Shown here one piece after another: positions 23,501 to 34,457 of a DNA stretch of 64,000 nt (its first letter is position 1; each line of letters opens with the position of its first letter). The notes beneath the pieces were generated by a model that saw nothing but the letters and a program-made list of their open reading frames with translations, made no database searches and was not told the origin of the DNA. The translations under genes and the position numbers were made by a program. The DNA comes from Sipunculus nudus (lineage: Eukaryota > Annelida > Sipuncula > Golfingiida > Sipunculidae), in the NCBI GenBank assembly GCA_026874595.1, contig CM049319.1:1181501-1245500 (forward strand). The letters are read 5' to 3'.

Positions 23501-23707
23501 AAGCAACAAGCCGAGGCGACTATGTAAAACAAGGGGTTTTTATACGTCGGATAAATGGAGATAAAATCACTATCATCCTTACACACCAAAACCAGCATAC
23601 TAGAGTATAGTGTTATAAAGCTGTGCTGTGTGCATTTACAGATAATCAGACAAAGGACTGAGGGATGAGTTACCTGGCACCAAGCAGATAACGGCCAATA
23701 TCAGCAT
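20348..23707 (-). CDS. Secreted C-type lectin domain protein, four coding exons, frameshifted at the end
   Basis: Exons on the minus strand are 23707-23674, 22252-22052, 21835-21605 and 20574-20348. Their lengths (34, 201, 231, 227 nt) sum to 693 nt, 230 aa plus stop. Every junction has GT-AG ends and phase 1, strong support for the model. Residues 1-12 (MLILAVICLVPA) form a short signal peptide. Residues 13-82 are a Cys-containing linker (LCGPTCTDNC). The CTLD occupies about 103-230: GSCYHF, the conserved helix Cys in RAGRKC, GGDLVSIETQEEMEHL, GEWMWEATGKPLIFTQWANNQPQ and WHD. The Ca-site motifs are non-canonical (QPQ for EPN/QPD, WHD for WND), and the usual second Cys pair is absent. The stop falls just before the last strand. 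A secreted recognition role is inferred from the family. A possible 5' UTR acceptor lies at 23734 and a possible UTR exon at 23833-23939. Confidence 0.85.
21605..21835 (-). CDS. Lectin coding exon 3 (first half of CTLD)
   Basis: Acceptor TTTCCTGCAG| and donor CTCAAG|GTTAGG. Encodes PQCGGEYSHVF, then GSCYHF, RAGRKCKMSGGDLVSIETQ and EEMEHLEEIW, the N-terminal loop and two helices of a C-type lectin domain. Confidence 0.88.
22052..22252 (-). CDS. Lectin coding exon 2 (Cys-containing linker)
   Basis: Acceptor GGTGCCACAG| and donor AATGCG|GTAAGT. Encodes VKPGFGNDSKNTETKGNKTK and a C-rich stretch, LCGPTCTDNC, ending GSQC. No domain is recognised in this part. Confidence 0.8.
22253..23673 (-). other. 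Lectin intron 1
   Basis: A 1421-bp intron. It contains an open frame at 23365-23598 (-) with one hydrophobic stretch (NPLFYIVASACCLLLLIFIV), not recognised and without clear splice context. Otherwise nothing is seen. Confidence 0.55.
23674..23707 (-). CDS. Lectin coding exon 1 (signal peptide)
   Basis: Encodes MLILAVICLVP plus the first base of the next codon; the donor is CCAG|GTAACT. Directly upstream a TGCTTTCAG acceptor at 23734 suggests a preceding non-coding exon. It is too short to appear as a long open frame and was placed by phase and signal-peptide character. Confidence 0.75.
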
Positions 23708-23939
23708 TGTTCTTCTTGTTATAGCTGGGTAACCTGAAAGCAGTAATTAAACATAAATGCTAACTGAACCTCAAAATCCAAACAATTTAGTCTAGTAGCA
23801 TAACAAAATACACACAGTTTCCTGTAACGTACCGGTGACCTATTTCTGTTTTTCTTGGTGAGAATACCGAAGAGCTAATGCATTGATTGCTTCTCTGTTT
23901 TGGACCAGGTTGTCTCCCGCTTTTACCGCTATGCTCATC

Positions 23940-25093
23940 CTGAAAACACGCGTAAAAGCCGTACATGTCAAGTTAAAAACTGGATAAAAGACCTCTTTAT
24001 ACTAAAAGTCTGTGAAAACAGCCTCCCCATTTATGTGTAGTGTATTCACATTATTATTTTTTTTTTCGTCTGGAGTATAAAACATTTTTTATTTCTTTAA
24101 TCAAGAAGCTAGAAAGGCCGGCACTGTGAAAATGATAAGCCACGATCTCCATTGGCACCTGTCAGCACCCTTTTCTAGGTCCCGTACACATAGATTCCTT
24201 TCACGTTTAACCGGAAATGCACCAATACCCAAAAGAAAATAAAAATCGCGTCTGTGGTAATTTTTGCCGGAGCGTTTCCCACAATTTTTTTACACTCTCC
24301 GCTTTTAGCGATTCAGAGACCTGTCATGCGACATTCTCGTGGGAATTCCTTAAAATGACGTCACGAAGGGAGGGCATCCGTTTATATACAACACGTGCCT
24401 AAACCAAAGCCAGCATGCAGGAAAAGACAGACGATGTAAAGAGATTATGAGAAAAAAAATGATAAGCAACGCGAGACAGTGGAAATATGTCGAGCGACAT
24501 ATTATTTATTTTCAAGAAAATTACAGATTCGAACATGCCTTTAATTCTAGAATACTCACTTTGGTATATTTTTCTAATGTAATGTGCAGAAAATACTAGA
24601 AATCGCCTGTCCCGTCGCTTATATTGAAACACAACCCGCGAACGGTTTACGACAAAGATTCGAGTCCGCCTTCGCGTTGGCTCTCTCGCTTATGGAATCG
24701 TAGCTTTTAGCGATAAACAGGCATCACGATTTTAAAAACTAAGTCAGTCTTTACTAAAATTTGTAAGTAATTGTATTTTAGCTGTCTGTTTCACTTTGAC
24801 TATTGATCATGATCATTGGTCATCATATGCATTTTTGCATGGCCTGACACTTACAGTTGACACATAATATAACGTTTAATAAATCAGGACCGAACCGGAG
24901 ATGCATGATGCCGGGCCTAAAGGAACATGGCGAGGGGCAGAAACTTGAATTGGTGCGCCCGTTGAGGATCCGGGGCTGACACGGGATGCGACCGAGACTT
25001 ATTATTCCTCATTTCCATAACGTTACAGATACGGAAAAGATAGAGATCGGCTGTCTGCAAGTGGTTAACACAGATTAATCCCATAGAAAAACC

Positions 25094-25096
<3 letters not shown>
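23940..25096. other. Unassigned 5' flank of the lectin gene
   Basis: AT-rich. No promoter element can be assigned with confidence. Open frames at 24217-24402 (+) and 24399-24632 (-) have no recognisable domain. Confidence 0.4.

Positions 25097-25144
<48 letters not shown>
25097..25144. repeat. (AT)n microsatellite
   Basis: About 24 uninterrupted AT dinucleotides. Confidence 0.97.
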
Positions 25145-25147
<3 letters not shown>

Positions 25148-25470
25148 AGCAAGAAGATTACCCCGAAACCTTAAACAATCTTTATAGCATGAGAAACAGT
25201 CTACATTTTTAAAATACCCAAAAAAAGTCTTAATTATCTCGATTGTGATTTTGTTTAATTTCACAAAAGAGCGAGTATATCACAAGTACTTTATTATCTC
25301 CGAAAAAAAGGTTCTTTCACTGCATGTATAGAGGCATCAAATAAATTCTTGAGCTGCAACATATATTGCGCTGCTATACTTTTAGGGACCTAAATCCACC
25401 CAACCCCATCCCATATGTGTTTTCTTGAGTTAGATTTTATTTTTCTCTCTCTCTCTTTCTCTCTTTTTCT

Positions 25471-25645
25471 GTTGTGAGGACACCATAGCAAAACCCCGCG
25501 GATCTTTGCGAGTCACTTCTGTTGTGAGGACTCTATAGCAAAACCCTGCGGGTCTGTGTGAGTCACTTTTTGGTGAGGATTCCATAGCAGAACCCCACGG
25601 GTCTGTGCAAGTCATGACTGTAGCGAGGACTCCATAGCAATCTCT
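25471..25645. repeat. 50-bp tandem repeat, about 3.4 copies
   Basis: The units start GTTGTGAGGACACCATAGCA at 25471 and recur at 25521, 25571 and 25621, an exact 50-bp spacing, each running through AAAACCCCGCGG and GAGTCACTT. It is preceded by a CT-rich run (25443-25470). Confidence 0.9.
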
Positions 25646-25711
25646 TAATGTACTAACCTTTCTCAGGAAGACCCTGATACTGAGAAACTCAATACAGTAA
25701 CCACAAAATCT

Positions 25712-25780
25712 CTGAGGACTTAGTGCAGCTGTAATACAAACATAAAAGCTCTGACGACTAAGTGTAGCTGTAATACAAAT
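25712..25780. repeat. 39-bp tandem duplication
   Basis: CTGAGGACTTAGTGCAGCTG, continuing TAATACAAA, recurs 39 bp later as CTGACGACTAAGTGTAGCTG, continuing TAATACAAA. Confidence 0.8.
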
Positions 25781-26519
25781 TTAATTTTTAACTCTAAAGT
25801 TAACATAAATTGTACTAGTTGCATACGCTTTGTACCTTGGTTCTCCACTTGACGTCCAACTATATCTTTATAATTTACATAGGTTTGTTGTTGATGGGGA
25901 AGGTAAAGGAAGGTGTTTCTGCCCGCGCGGATTCTTGGGCGAGTACTGTTGAATTTTATTCCATTCTCGGTTTTTAAAATGCATTTGCAAGAACAACAGC
26001 GCGTCCGCAAAAAAAATCATAGTAAATTAATGGGGTGAATCTTAGAGAAAATTTAAAATTATATCAAAACAATTTTATAATATTAAATGAGAAAATAGGT
26101 ATATATTTCAAAATGCATTTGACTGTACGGTTAGGGTAAGAGATAGCTTTACCGTTTTGTATCTTGTTTCAATGTCTGATGGCTGTGTTTGTTTACCTGT
26201 AAAGCTTCTCTTCGGCCGTTTGAACACTTTGGATAAGACCAGGTACGCCTTTGAGGCTGTCAAATAGACATTGGATAATTAATATACTCCCAAGAGAAAA
26301 TACGAAATCGACCTCATACAGAAAATCTGTGTTTATATTTGAGGAGAAAAAGGGGGAATGTTTCGCATTTACTTCCTTCTAAGAGTTGATATAGGCAAGT
26401 GACTGACAGTGCTGACATATGCATTGTCAGGCCAGTCATAACGCGTCCCGGCGCGATGAACACATTTACCGACGAGGCTTTTAAGATGTCACTATGGTCG
26501 TCACACTAGAATTAAGCTC

Positions 26520-26523
<4 letters not shown>

Positions 26524-26568
<45 letters not shown>
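26524..26568. repeat. (AT)n microsatellite
   Basis: About 22 AT dinucleotides, directly preceding the 46-bp repeat block. Confidence 0.96.
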
Positions 26569-26570
<2 letters not shown>

Positions 26571-26584
26571 GGTTACCAGATCAG

Positions 26585-26858
26585 GGGACGATTACAGCAG
26601 ACCTACCATGCCTTTGTTGTTCGGATGAGAGATCGGTAACAAGCAGACCTGCCATGCCTTTGCTGTTCAGATAAGGGATCGGTAACCAGCAGACCTGCCA
26701 TGCCTTTGCTGTTCGGATAAGGGATCGGTAACCAGCAGACCTGTCATGCCTTTGCTTTTCGGATAAGGGATCGGTAACCAGCAGACCTAACATGCCTTTG
26801 CTGTTCGAATAAGGGCTATGCGGTTCGGAAAAAAGATCGGTTACCAGTAGACCTGCTG
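26585..26858. repeat. 46-bp tandem repeat, about 6 copies (block 1)
   Basis: The unit begins CAGACCTGCCATGCCTTTGC and continues TGTTCGGATAAGGGATCGGT; adjacent copies start at 26644 and 26690 (46 bp). The minus strand stays open across the block, but this is a simple consequence of the repeat. Confidence 0.92.
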
Positions 26859-28140
26859 TAGGATTCTTCCCACAGATAATATAAAACACACAGAAATTTA
26901 AGCTATATATGTTGCATTTTATCAGAATAATTAATAAATGAAATATTTATTGAAATCTTATATAACATAAAAGGTCTTCATTGCCAAGAATATGATTTAT
27001 AAAGCCTTACAGTAGATAAACCAACGCCTACTTGACATAACTATTAAACATCAACATTTACATAAACTTAGCACGCCGCTCTATCTCTACACAATAAGTT
27101 CATGCTGCCTTATCCGGCCCTGTACTATGTAAAACGTTTTCTCATAATATAGGCCTACTCCCGGGCAAATCATTTAACAAGTCATTCTGTACCACAAGCA
27201 TTAGCACATTACTTGCACCATAGCACAGGTCGTATACTAGTATATTTATACAGCCTGTCCTGGTTTGAACGCCATTTCAAGTTGCGGCAGGCTACTGCAG
27301 GTTTCGCCTACTGTCGACATTCGTTTGAATCCTTCGAGCGCTGAGGTCAAAGTGGTTATCTTTAGCCTCGCTTTGCGTCATTTCTCATGTCCTTGATCAA
27401 CAGCAGTTCCATATTTCCAGCCTCTCAGGGCCATTTCTCATGCCATCTTTGGCAATTCAACATTTCCAGCCTCCAAGGGCCATTTCTGATACGTACTATA
27501 ATAAATTTTACTGTATGACACGCACACAAACACAATATTCACATACCTTAGTATTTCCAGGAATCTGTAACTTCGGGATTGGGTGGTCCTCTTCATCTTC
27601 GCTTTTCTAAATTTCATCAACCTTACTACTTTGTTCAGGTGTGACAGTTAATTAACAATTTTGATTAATAAACATATTGCAAAAGTAATTTATGTGCCGA
27701 AATAAAGATTCGTATCACAACTTGCAAATAATAAGATTTGCAAACTCGCACGCTCGATAATGTAGGATTTTCCTCACAGATAATAGAACACAACACAGAA
27801 ATTAAAGTTTAAAATCACCAAGGCCGAAAAATCTGTCCTGAATATATACTGCCAGTCTAATAATTAAACGTGATAAATAGGAAGCTAGAACGGTCGCGTC
27901 AGGCTACTGAACTTCGCCTTATATCGATTAAAGTTAAGCCTTTGGACACATTAAAATGACTTAACCAAGTGCCAACGAGACGTTGGCCACTAGGCCCAAG
28001 ACTCGATTATTCAAGCACAAGCAGAGAGGGGGAGGCCTTCAGATTCCCAGTTGCAGGTCCGCCTACTTTACAATAGGGATGGCTTATTAATTGGTCAGTC
28101 CAAATATAGATGAGGAGTAGTAGACCTGATGTCTTACACT
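26859..28140. other. Segment bracketed by the 46-bp repeat blocks, with internal direct repeats
   Basis: Two similar segments of about 45 bp starting GTAGGATT (26862 and about 27762: CCCACAGATAATA / CTCACAGATAATA, then AAACACACAGAAATT / AACACAACACAGAAATT) lie 900 bp apart. A roughly 50-bp duplication, ATTTCCAGCCTC then GGGCCATTTCT, sits at 27413 and 27462. No gene is recognisable. Confidence 0.6.
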
Positions 28141-28256
28141 GCCATGCCTTTGCTGTTCTTTGACCATGCCTTTGCTGTTCATATAAGGTCATTTACCAGC
28201 AGACCTGCAGTGCCTTTGCCGTTCGGAAAAGGGGTAGGTTACCAGCAGACCTGATA
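28141..28256. repeat. 46-bp repeat family, block 2 (degenerate)
   Basis: Two to three diverged units of the same family as 26585-26858 (TGCCATGCCTTTGCTGTTC, then CAGCAGACCTG), 1.3 kb downstream. Confidence 0.85.
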
Positions 28257-30099
28257 TGTCTTGGCGAATGTATGCGCTCTGTTGGCTTACTACCTATTAA
28301 TTAATCTCAGCTTGAACAATGAGGCATTTGGTGAAAGAAAGAGCTTGTTTGACCGGACATACAAATGAATCACACCTATTAATCGATTAAGGACAGACGT
28401 AAAAGGTAATCGTAAAGGTAGGATTTATAGATTATAGACATGTAAGTCTCATCGGACTGTACATTTTCTTCCTGGTCTGTCACGCCTGCTCATTCTGTGT
28501 TTTTTTTTCAGACCCTTTGTAAGCTTACAGTACAAGCAGCCCTGATATAAGACTGTGGACTTATGATTCAGAAAATCATATAACTTATTACGGCTCTCTG
28601 ACCACTTATTTCACCAACTTCTAAGGTCCAGTGGTTTAGGGACGGCCAGCGCCCAACATCACTGCCTCGATGAATATGTACTTTTTCAGTGATGTCAGCA
28701 GTTCTTGCGGTCTTCTAGGATTTTACTCATTTATATGCAGTCATCACCTATTGCGCGCTTCAAGTTGGGAGTTTGAAGTAATAAATCGATTATAATCGTC
28801 TAAATATGATTATACCCTCCCATGTTTATCCCGATTGCCATTCAGTGTTAGTTTCACTAATATAAGCAGCTCTTGAAACAAGATCTAATATCTTGAATCT
28901 TTTATGGACGGGACAAATGTAGTATTTGATCAATATGAACTATTTGAAATAGCTTCAAATTAAAGATAATAATATTATAAAAGGTGAAACCCTGTGATTA
29001 ACACATATATTTATTGCAAATAAACCATTCATCGATAACGTAGCGAAATAAAGTTTGAAAACGTGCTTAAAGTTGAGCTGCTAACAATGCACTTTAATCA
29101 CGATATTCACGTTTGTCACAGGTTATCATAAAACATTTTTATGTCTTTATGTGTGACATAATAACCTTGCCTTCCATACAAGAAATAAACCGAGATTCAT
29201 GTCTGAGTTTTCAATGCTGAAAAAACATTGAACATGCAAGAAATGTAAAATACCAGCTATATATAATGACGTGTCTGGATTTTATAGTTGCACAACCAAA
29301 CAGCTAGATATATAATTTGTTACTCAATATGATCTCCAGATTTTATATTGTGTTATATAAATCGTGTATATAGTGTAATATGATAATGTATTGTATCATC
29401 TCTGAAATTTAAAGTAACAAATATAGTTTGCTAATAAAGATGTGTACAGTTTTGAAAAGGTAAACTGCATTTATACGTATTGTTTTCAGTAGAACGGCTG
29501 TTGTTATCTGTGTTGAACACCTATGTGTCAATTTTCCTTACAATAAAGGTTAAACTTTAATACTCATGCAGAACTGAGTAAATACATTAAATTTACTCAT
29601 ACTGCTTAGGGCTAAAAAAAACAAAAACAAAAAAAAAAGGTTTACCAGTGGCATTTCAAGGCTAAATTATGCAGCTGAATATCATATCAATAACTGACCA
29701 CCCTGAGCATTACTATGTAGCAAAGCAACTTAAATTTTTTTATTTGTTCTCTTCCTTTCTCACTTCAGGCGCTTAATTTTAAATGTTTAGAATTTTATTT
29801 TGAGTTCCGTGATGATTAGATATTTTATATTTGAAGAAACTACCTGAAGCCAATCGCAGTTATCAGTCGAGCTTTAACATTTATTCGAAGTTTGTGGTGT
29901 GCCCAGTTGCATGTGCACCGTTTACAATTTTGCCAATGCTTCCGGTCATGCAACAAATTGCAGATTCCATCATATTAAAGTCTAATATAAATTTATGTTT
30001 TACATTTACTGTTTTTGATTTAGCACTTGCCGAGAGAGGGAATTTACTTTATTATTTTGTCCACGAGATAGGAGGTTTGTGTCATTTGTTGAGGAGTGA
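28257..30099. other. Unassigned intergenic DNA
   Basis: AT-rich. An open frame starting at 29831 (+) runs into the 60-bp array; it has no recognisable domain. Nothing else is seen. Confidence 0.45.
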
Positions 30100-33000
30100 T
30101 GTGATCGGTCTATCTCACTCGAGTCTTGTGTATGATCGTTCTAGGGATTTCTGCTTGTGTCAGCACTGTCCATCTCACTCGGCTTTTGTGTATGATAGTT
30201 CTGGGGATTTCTGCTTGTGTCAGCACTGACCCTCTCATTCGGGTCTTGTGTATGATCGTTCTGGGGATTTCTGCTTGTGTCAGCACTGTCCATCTCACTC
30301 GGCTTTTGTGTATGATAGTTCTGGGGATTTCTGCTTGTGTCAGCACTGACCCTCTCATTCGGGTCTTGTGTATGATAGTTCTGGGGATTTCTGCTTGTGT
30401 CAGCACTGACCCTCTCATTCGGGTCTTGTGTATGATCGTTCTGGGGATTTCTGCTTGTGTCAGCACTGTCAATCTCACTCGGGTCTTGTGTATGATCGTT
30501 TTGGGGATTTCTGCTTTTGTCAGCACTGTCCATCTCACTCGGCTTTTGTGTATGATAGTTCTGGGGATTTCTGCCTGTGTCAGCACTGACCCTCTCATTC
30601 GGGTCTTGTGTATGATCGTTCTGGGGATTTCTGCTTGTGTCAGCACTGTCCATCTCACTCGGCTTTTGTGTATGATAGTTCTGGGGATTTCTGCTTGTGT
30701 CAGCACTGACCCTCTCATTCGGGTCTTGTGTATGATAGTTCTGGGGATTTCTGCTTGTGTCAGCACTGACCCTCTCATTCAGGTCTTGTGTATGATCGTT
30801 TTGGGGATTTCTGCTTGTGTCAGCACTGTCCATCTCACTCGGCTCTTGTGTATGATCGTTCTAGGGATTTCTGCCTGTGTCAGCACTGTCCATCTCACTC
30901 GGGTCTTGAGTATGATCGTTCTGGGGATTTCTGCCTGTGTCAGCACTGTCCCTCTCACTCGGGTCTTGAGTATGATCGTTCTAGGGATTTCTGCTTGTGT
31001 CAGCACTGTCCCTCTTACTCGGGTCTTGAGTATGATCGTTCTAGGGATTTCTGCCTGTGTCAGCACTGTCCATCTCACTCGGGTCTTGAGTATGATCGTT
31101 CTAGGGATTTCTGCTTGTGTCAGCACTGTCCCTCTTACTCGGGTCTTGAGTATGATCGTTCTAGGGATTTCTGCCTGTGTCAGCACTGTCCATCTCAATC
31201 GGGTCTTGAGTATGATCGTTCTGGGGATTTCTGCCTGTGTCAGCACTGTCCCTTTCACTCGGGTCTTGAGTATGATCGTTCTAGGGATTTCTGCTTGTGT
31301 CAGCACTGTCCATCTCACTCGGCTCTTGTGTATGATCGTTCTGGGGATTTCTGCCTGTGTCAGCACTGTCCCTCTCACTCGGGTCTTGTGTATGATCGTT
31401 CTAGGGATTTCTGCTTGTGTCAGCACTGTCCATCTCACTCGGGTCTTGTGTATGATCGTTCTAGGGATTTCTGCCTGTGTAAGCACTGTCAATCTCACTC
31501 GGCTCTTATGTATGATCGTTCTAGGGATTTCTGCCTGTGTAAGCACTGTCAATCTCACTCGGGTCTTGTGTATGATCGTTCTAGGGATTTCTGCCTATGT
31601 AAGCACTGTCAATCTCACTCGGGTCTTGTGTATGATCATTCTAGGGATTGTGCCTGTATAAGCACTGTCAATCTCACTCGGCTCTTATGTATGATCGTTC
31701 TAGGGATTTCTGCCTGTGTAAGCACTGTCAATCTCACTCGGGTCTTGTGTATGATCATTCTAGGGATTTCTGCCTGTGTAAGCACTGTCAATCTCACTCG
31801 GCTCTTATGTATGATCGTTCTAGGGATTTCTGCCTGTGTAAGCAATGTCAATCTCACTCGGGTCTTTTGTATGATCGTTCTAGGGATTTCTGCCTGTGTA
31901 GGCACTGTCAATCTCACTCGGCTCTTATGTATGATCGTTCTAGGGATTTCTGCCTGTGTAAGCACTGTCAATCTCACTCGGGTCTTGTGTATGATCGTTC
32001 TGGGGATTTCTGCCTGTGTAAGCACTGTCAATCTCACTCGGGTCTTGTGTATGATCGTTCTAGGGATTTCTGCGTGTGTAAGCACTGTCAATCTCACTCG
32101 GGTCTTGTGTATGATCATTCTAGGGATTTCTGCCTGTATAAGTACTGTCAATCTCACTCGGGTCTTGTGTATGATCGTTCTAGGGATTTCTGCCTGTGTA
32201 AGCACTGTCAATCTCACTCGGGTCTTGTGTATGATCGTTCTGGGGATTTCTGCCTGTGTAAGCACTGTCAATCTCACTCGGGTCTTGTGTATGATCGTTC
32301 TGGGGATTTCTGCCTGTGTAAGCACTGTCAATCTCACTCGGGTCTTGTGTATGATCGTTCTAGGGATTTCTGCGTGTGTAAGCACTGTCAATCTCACTCG
32401 GGTCTTGTGTATGATCATTCTAGGGATTTCTGCGTGTGTAAGCACTGTCAATCTCACTCGGGTCTTGTGTATGATCGTTCTAGGGATTTCTGCCTGTGTA
32501 AGCACTGTCAATCTCACTCGGGTCTTGTGTATGATCATTCTAGGGATTCTGCCTGTATAAGCACTGTCAATCTCACTCGGCTCTTATGTATGATCGTTCT
32601 AGGGATTTCTGCCTGTGTCAGCACTGTCAATCTCACTCGGGTCTTGTGTATGATCGTTCTAGGGATTTCTGCCTGTGTAAGCACTGTCAATCTCACTCGG
32701 CTCTTATGTATGATCGTTCTAGGGATTTCTGCCTGTGTAAGCAATGTCAATCTCACTCGGGTCTTTTGTATGATCGTTCTAGGGATTTCTGCCTGTGTAG
32801 GCACTGTCAATCTCACTCGGCTCTTATGTATGATCGTTCTAGGGATTTCTGCCTGTGTAAGCACTGTCAATCTCACTCGGGTCTTGTGTATGATCGTTCT
32901 AGGGATTTCTGCGTGTGTAAGCACTGTCAATCTCACTCGGGTCTTGTGTATGATCATTCTAGGGATTTCTTCCTGTATAAGCAATGTCAATCTGACTTGG

Positions 33001-34132
33001 GTCTTGTGTATGATCGTTCTAGGATTTCTGCCTGTGTAAGCACTGTCAATCTCACTCGGCTCTTATGTATGATCGTTCTAGGGATTTCTGCCCCTGTAAG
33101 CACTGTCAATCTCACTCGGCTCTTGTGTATGATCATTCTAGGGATTTCTGCCTGTGTAAGCACTATCAATCTCACTCGGGTCTTGTGTATGATCGTTCTA
33201 GGGATTTCTGCCTGTGTAAGCACTATCAATCTCACTCGGCTTTTGTGTATGATCGTTCCAGGGATTTCTGCCTGTGTAAGCAGTGTCAATCTCACTCGGG
33301 TCTTGTGTATGATCATTCTAGGGATTTCTGCCTGTGTAAGCACTGTCAATCTCACTCGGCTCTTATGTATGATCGTTCTATGGATTTCTGCCTGTGTAAG
33401 CACTTTCAATCTCAATCGGGTCTTGTGTATGATCGTTCTAGGGATTTCTGCCTGTGTAAGCACTATCATTCTCACTCGGCTCTTGTGTATGATCGTTCTA
33501 GGGATTTCTGCCTGTGTAAGCACTGTCAATCTCACTCGGGTCTTGTGTATGATCGTTCTGGGGATTTCTGCCCCTGTAAGCACTGTCAATCTCACTCGGG
33601 TCTTGTGTATGATCGTTCTAGGGATTTCTGCCTGTGTAAGCACTATCAATCTCACTCGGCTCTTGTGTATGATCGTTCTAGGGATTTCTGCCTGTGTAAG
33701 CACTGTCAATCTCACTCGGGTCTTGTGTATGATCGTTCTGGGGATTTCTGCTTGTGTCAGCACTGTCAATCTCACTCGGCTCTTGTGTATGATCGTTCTA
33801 GGGATTTCTGCCTGTGTAAGCACTGTTCATCTCACTCGGGTCTTGTGTATGATCGTTCTAGGGATTTCGGCCTGTGTCAGCACTGTACCTCTCTCTCGGG
33901 TCTTGTGTATGATCATTCTAGGGATTTCTGCTTGTGTCAGCACTGTCCCTCACACTCGGCTCTTGTGTATGATCGTTCTAGGGATTTCTGCCTGTGTAAG
34001 CACTGTCAATCTCACTCGGCTCTTGTGTATGATCGTTCTGGGCATTTCTCCCTGTGTGAGCACTGTCAATCTCACTCGGGTCTTGTGTATGATTGTTTTA
34101 GTTATTTCTGCCTAAAATTGTCAGCACTGTCC
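30100..34132. repeat. 60-bp tandem satellite array, about 67 units
   Basis: The unit is TCTTGTGTATGATCGTTCTA, then GGGATTTCTGCCTGTGTAAG, then CACTGTCAATCTCACTCGGG. Variant classes are zoned: GTCAGCACTGACC/GTCCATC units alternate at 30.1-30.8 kb, GTCTTGAG units dominate 30.9-31.3 kb, and GTAAGCACTGTCAATC units run from 31.4 kb on. Most units are exactly 60 bp; a few are 59 bp (near 31648, 32548 and 33023). The first two are 900 bp apart and are followed by the same order of variants (CTCTTATG, AGCAATG, GTCTTTTG, TAGGCACTG), showing a 15-unit block duplication. Long open frames occur on both strands because the period is divisible by three and the unit has no stops. The 59-bp units shift every frame, so I do not call a gene. 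Confidence 0.95.
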
Positions 34133-34240
34133 ATTGAAAGTATCATGGCAATCAATGCATTAGTTATTCAGATACTCCAGCCCTTGTATTTTTATTTTTT
34201 TTTTATTATTGGGGGGGGGGGGGGTACTTACGAGCCCCAT

Positions 34241-34457
34241 AGCTCGGAGGATATGGGTAACAGAGACCTAATTTAAGGTTTTTCGTGAAATTTTTCTTGT
34301 ACCCACCTGAATGTCAAGCTAGAAGATGTGTCCGTTAACAAGGCACAAAATATAACCGTTAGACCTAGAATCTTTCAACTTAACACCCAGGGAGGTCAAT
34401 GAAAAATCTCCGTAGAAACCTGAAAGTTTGTCTCTGTTACCCATAACCTCCAAGCAA
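34241..34457. repeat. Fold-back inverted repeat of about 215 bp
   Basis: The arm at 34246-34267 (GGAGGATATGGGTAACAGAG then AC) matches the reverse complement of 34430-34451 with one mismatch, and weaker pairing continues inward to about 45 bp (CTAATTTAAGGTTTTT against AAACTTTCAGGTTTCT). It is flanked by poly-G runs at 34211-34224 and 34547-34561. It looks like a MITE-type element without coding capacity. Confidence 0.65.

Noticed and set aside
3046-34132. CRISPR-like arrays
   Set aside because: Units are contiguous tandem repeats without unique spacers, in a eukaryotic context.
30126-34276. Open frames up to 590 aa on both strands of the second array, including a CxCxxC...H pattern
   Set aside because: Simultaneously open in opposite strands and multiple frames, and broken by 59-bp units. 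Zinc-finger-like spacing is a by-product of one frame.
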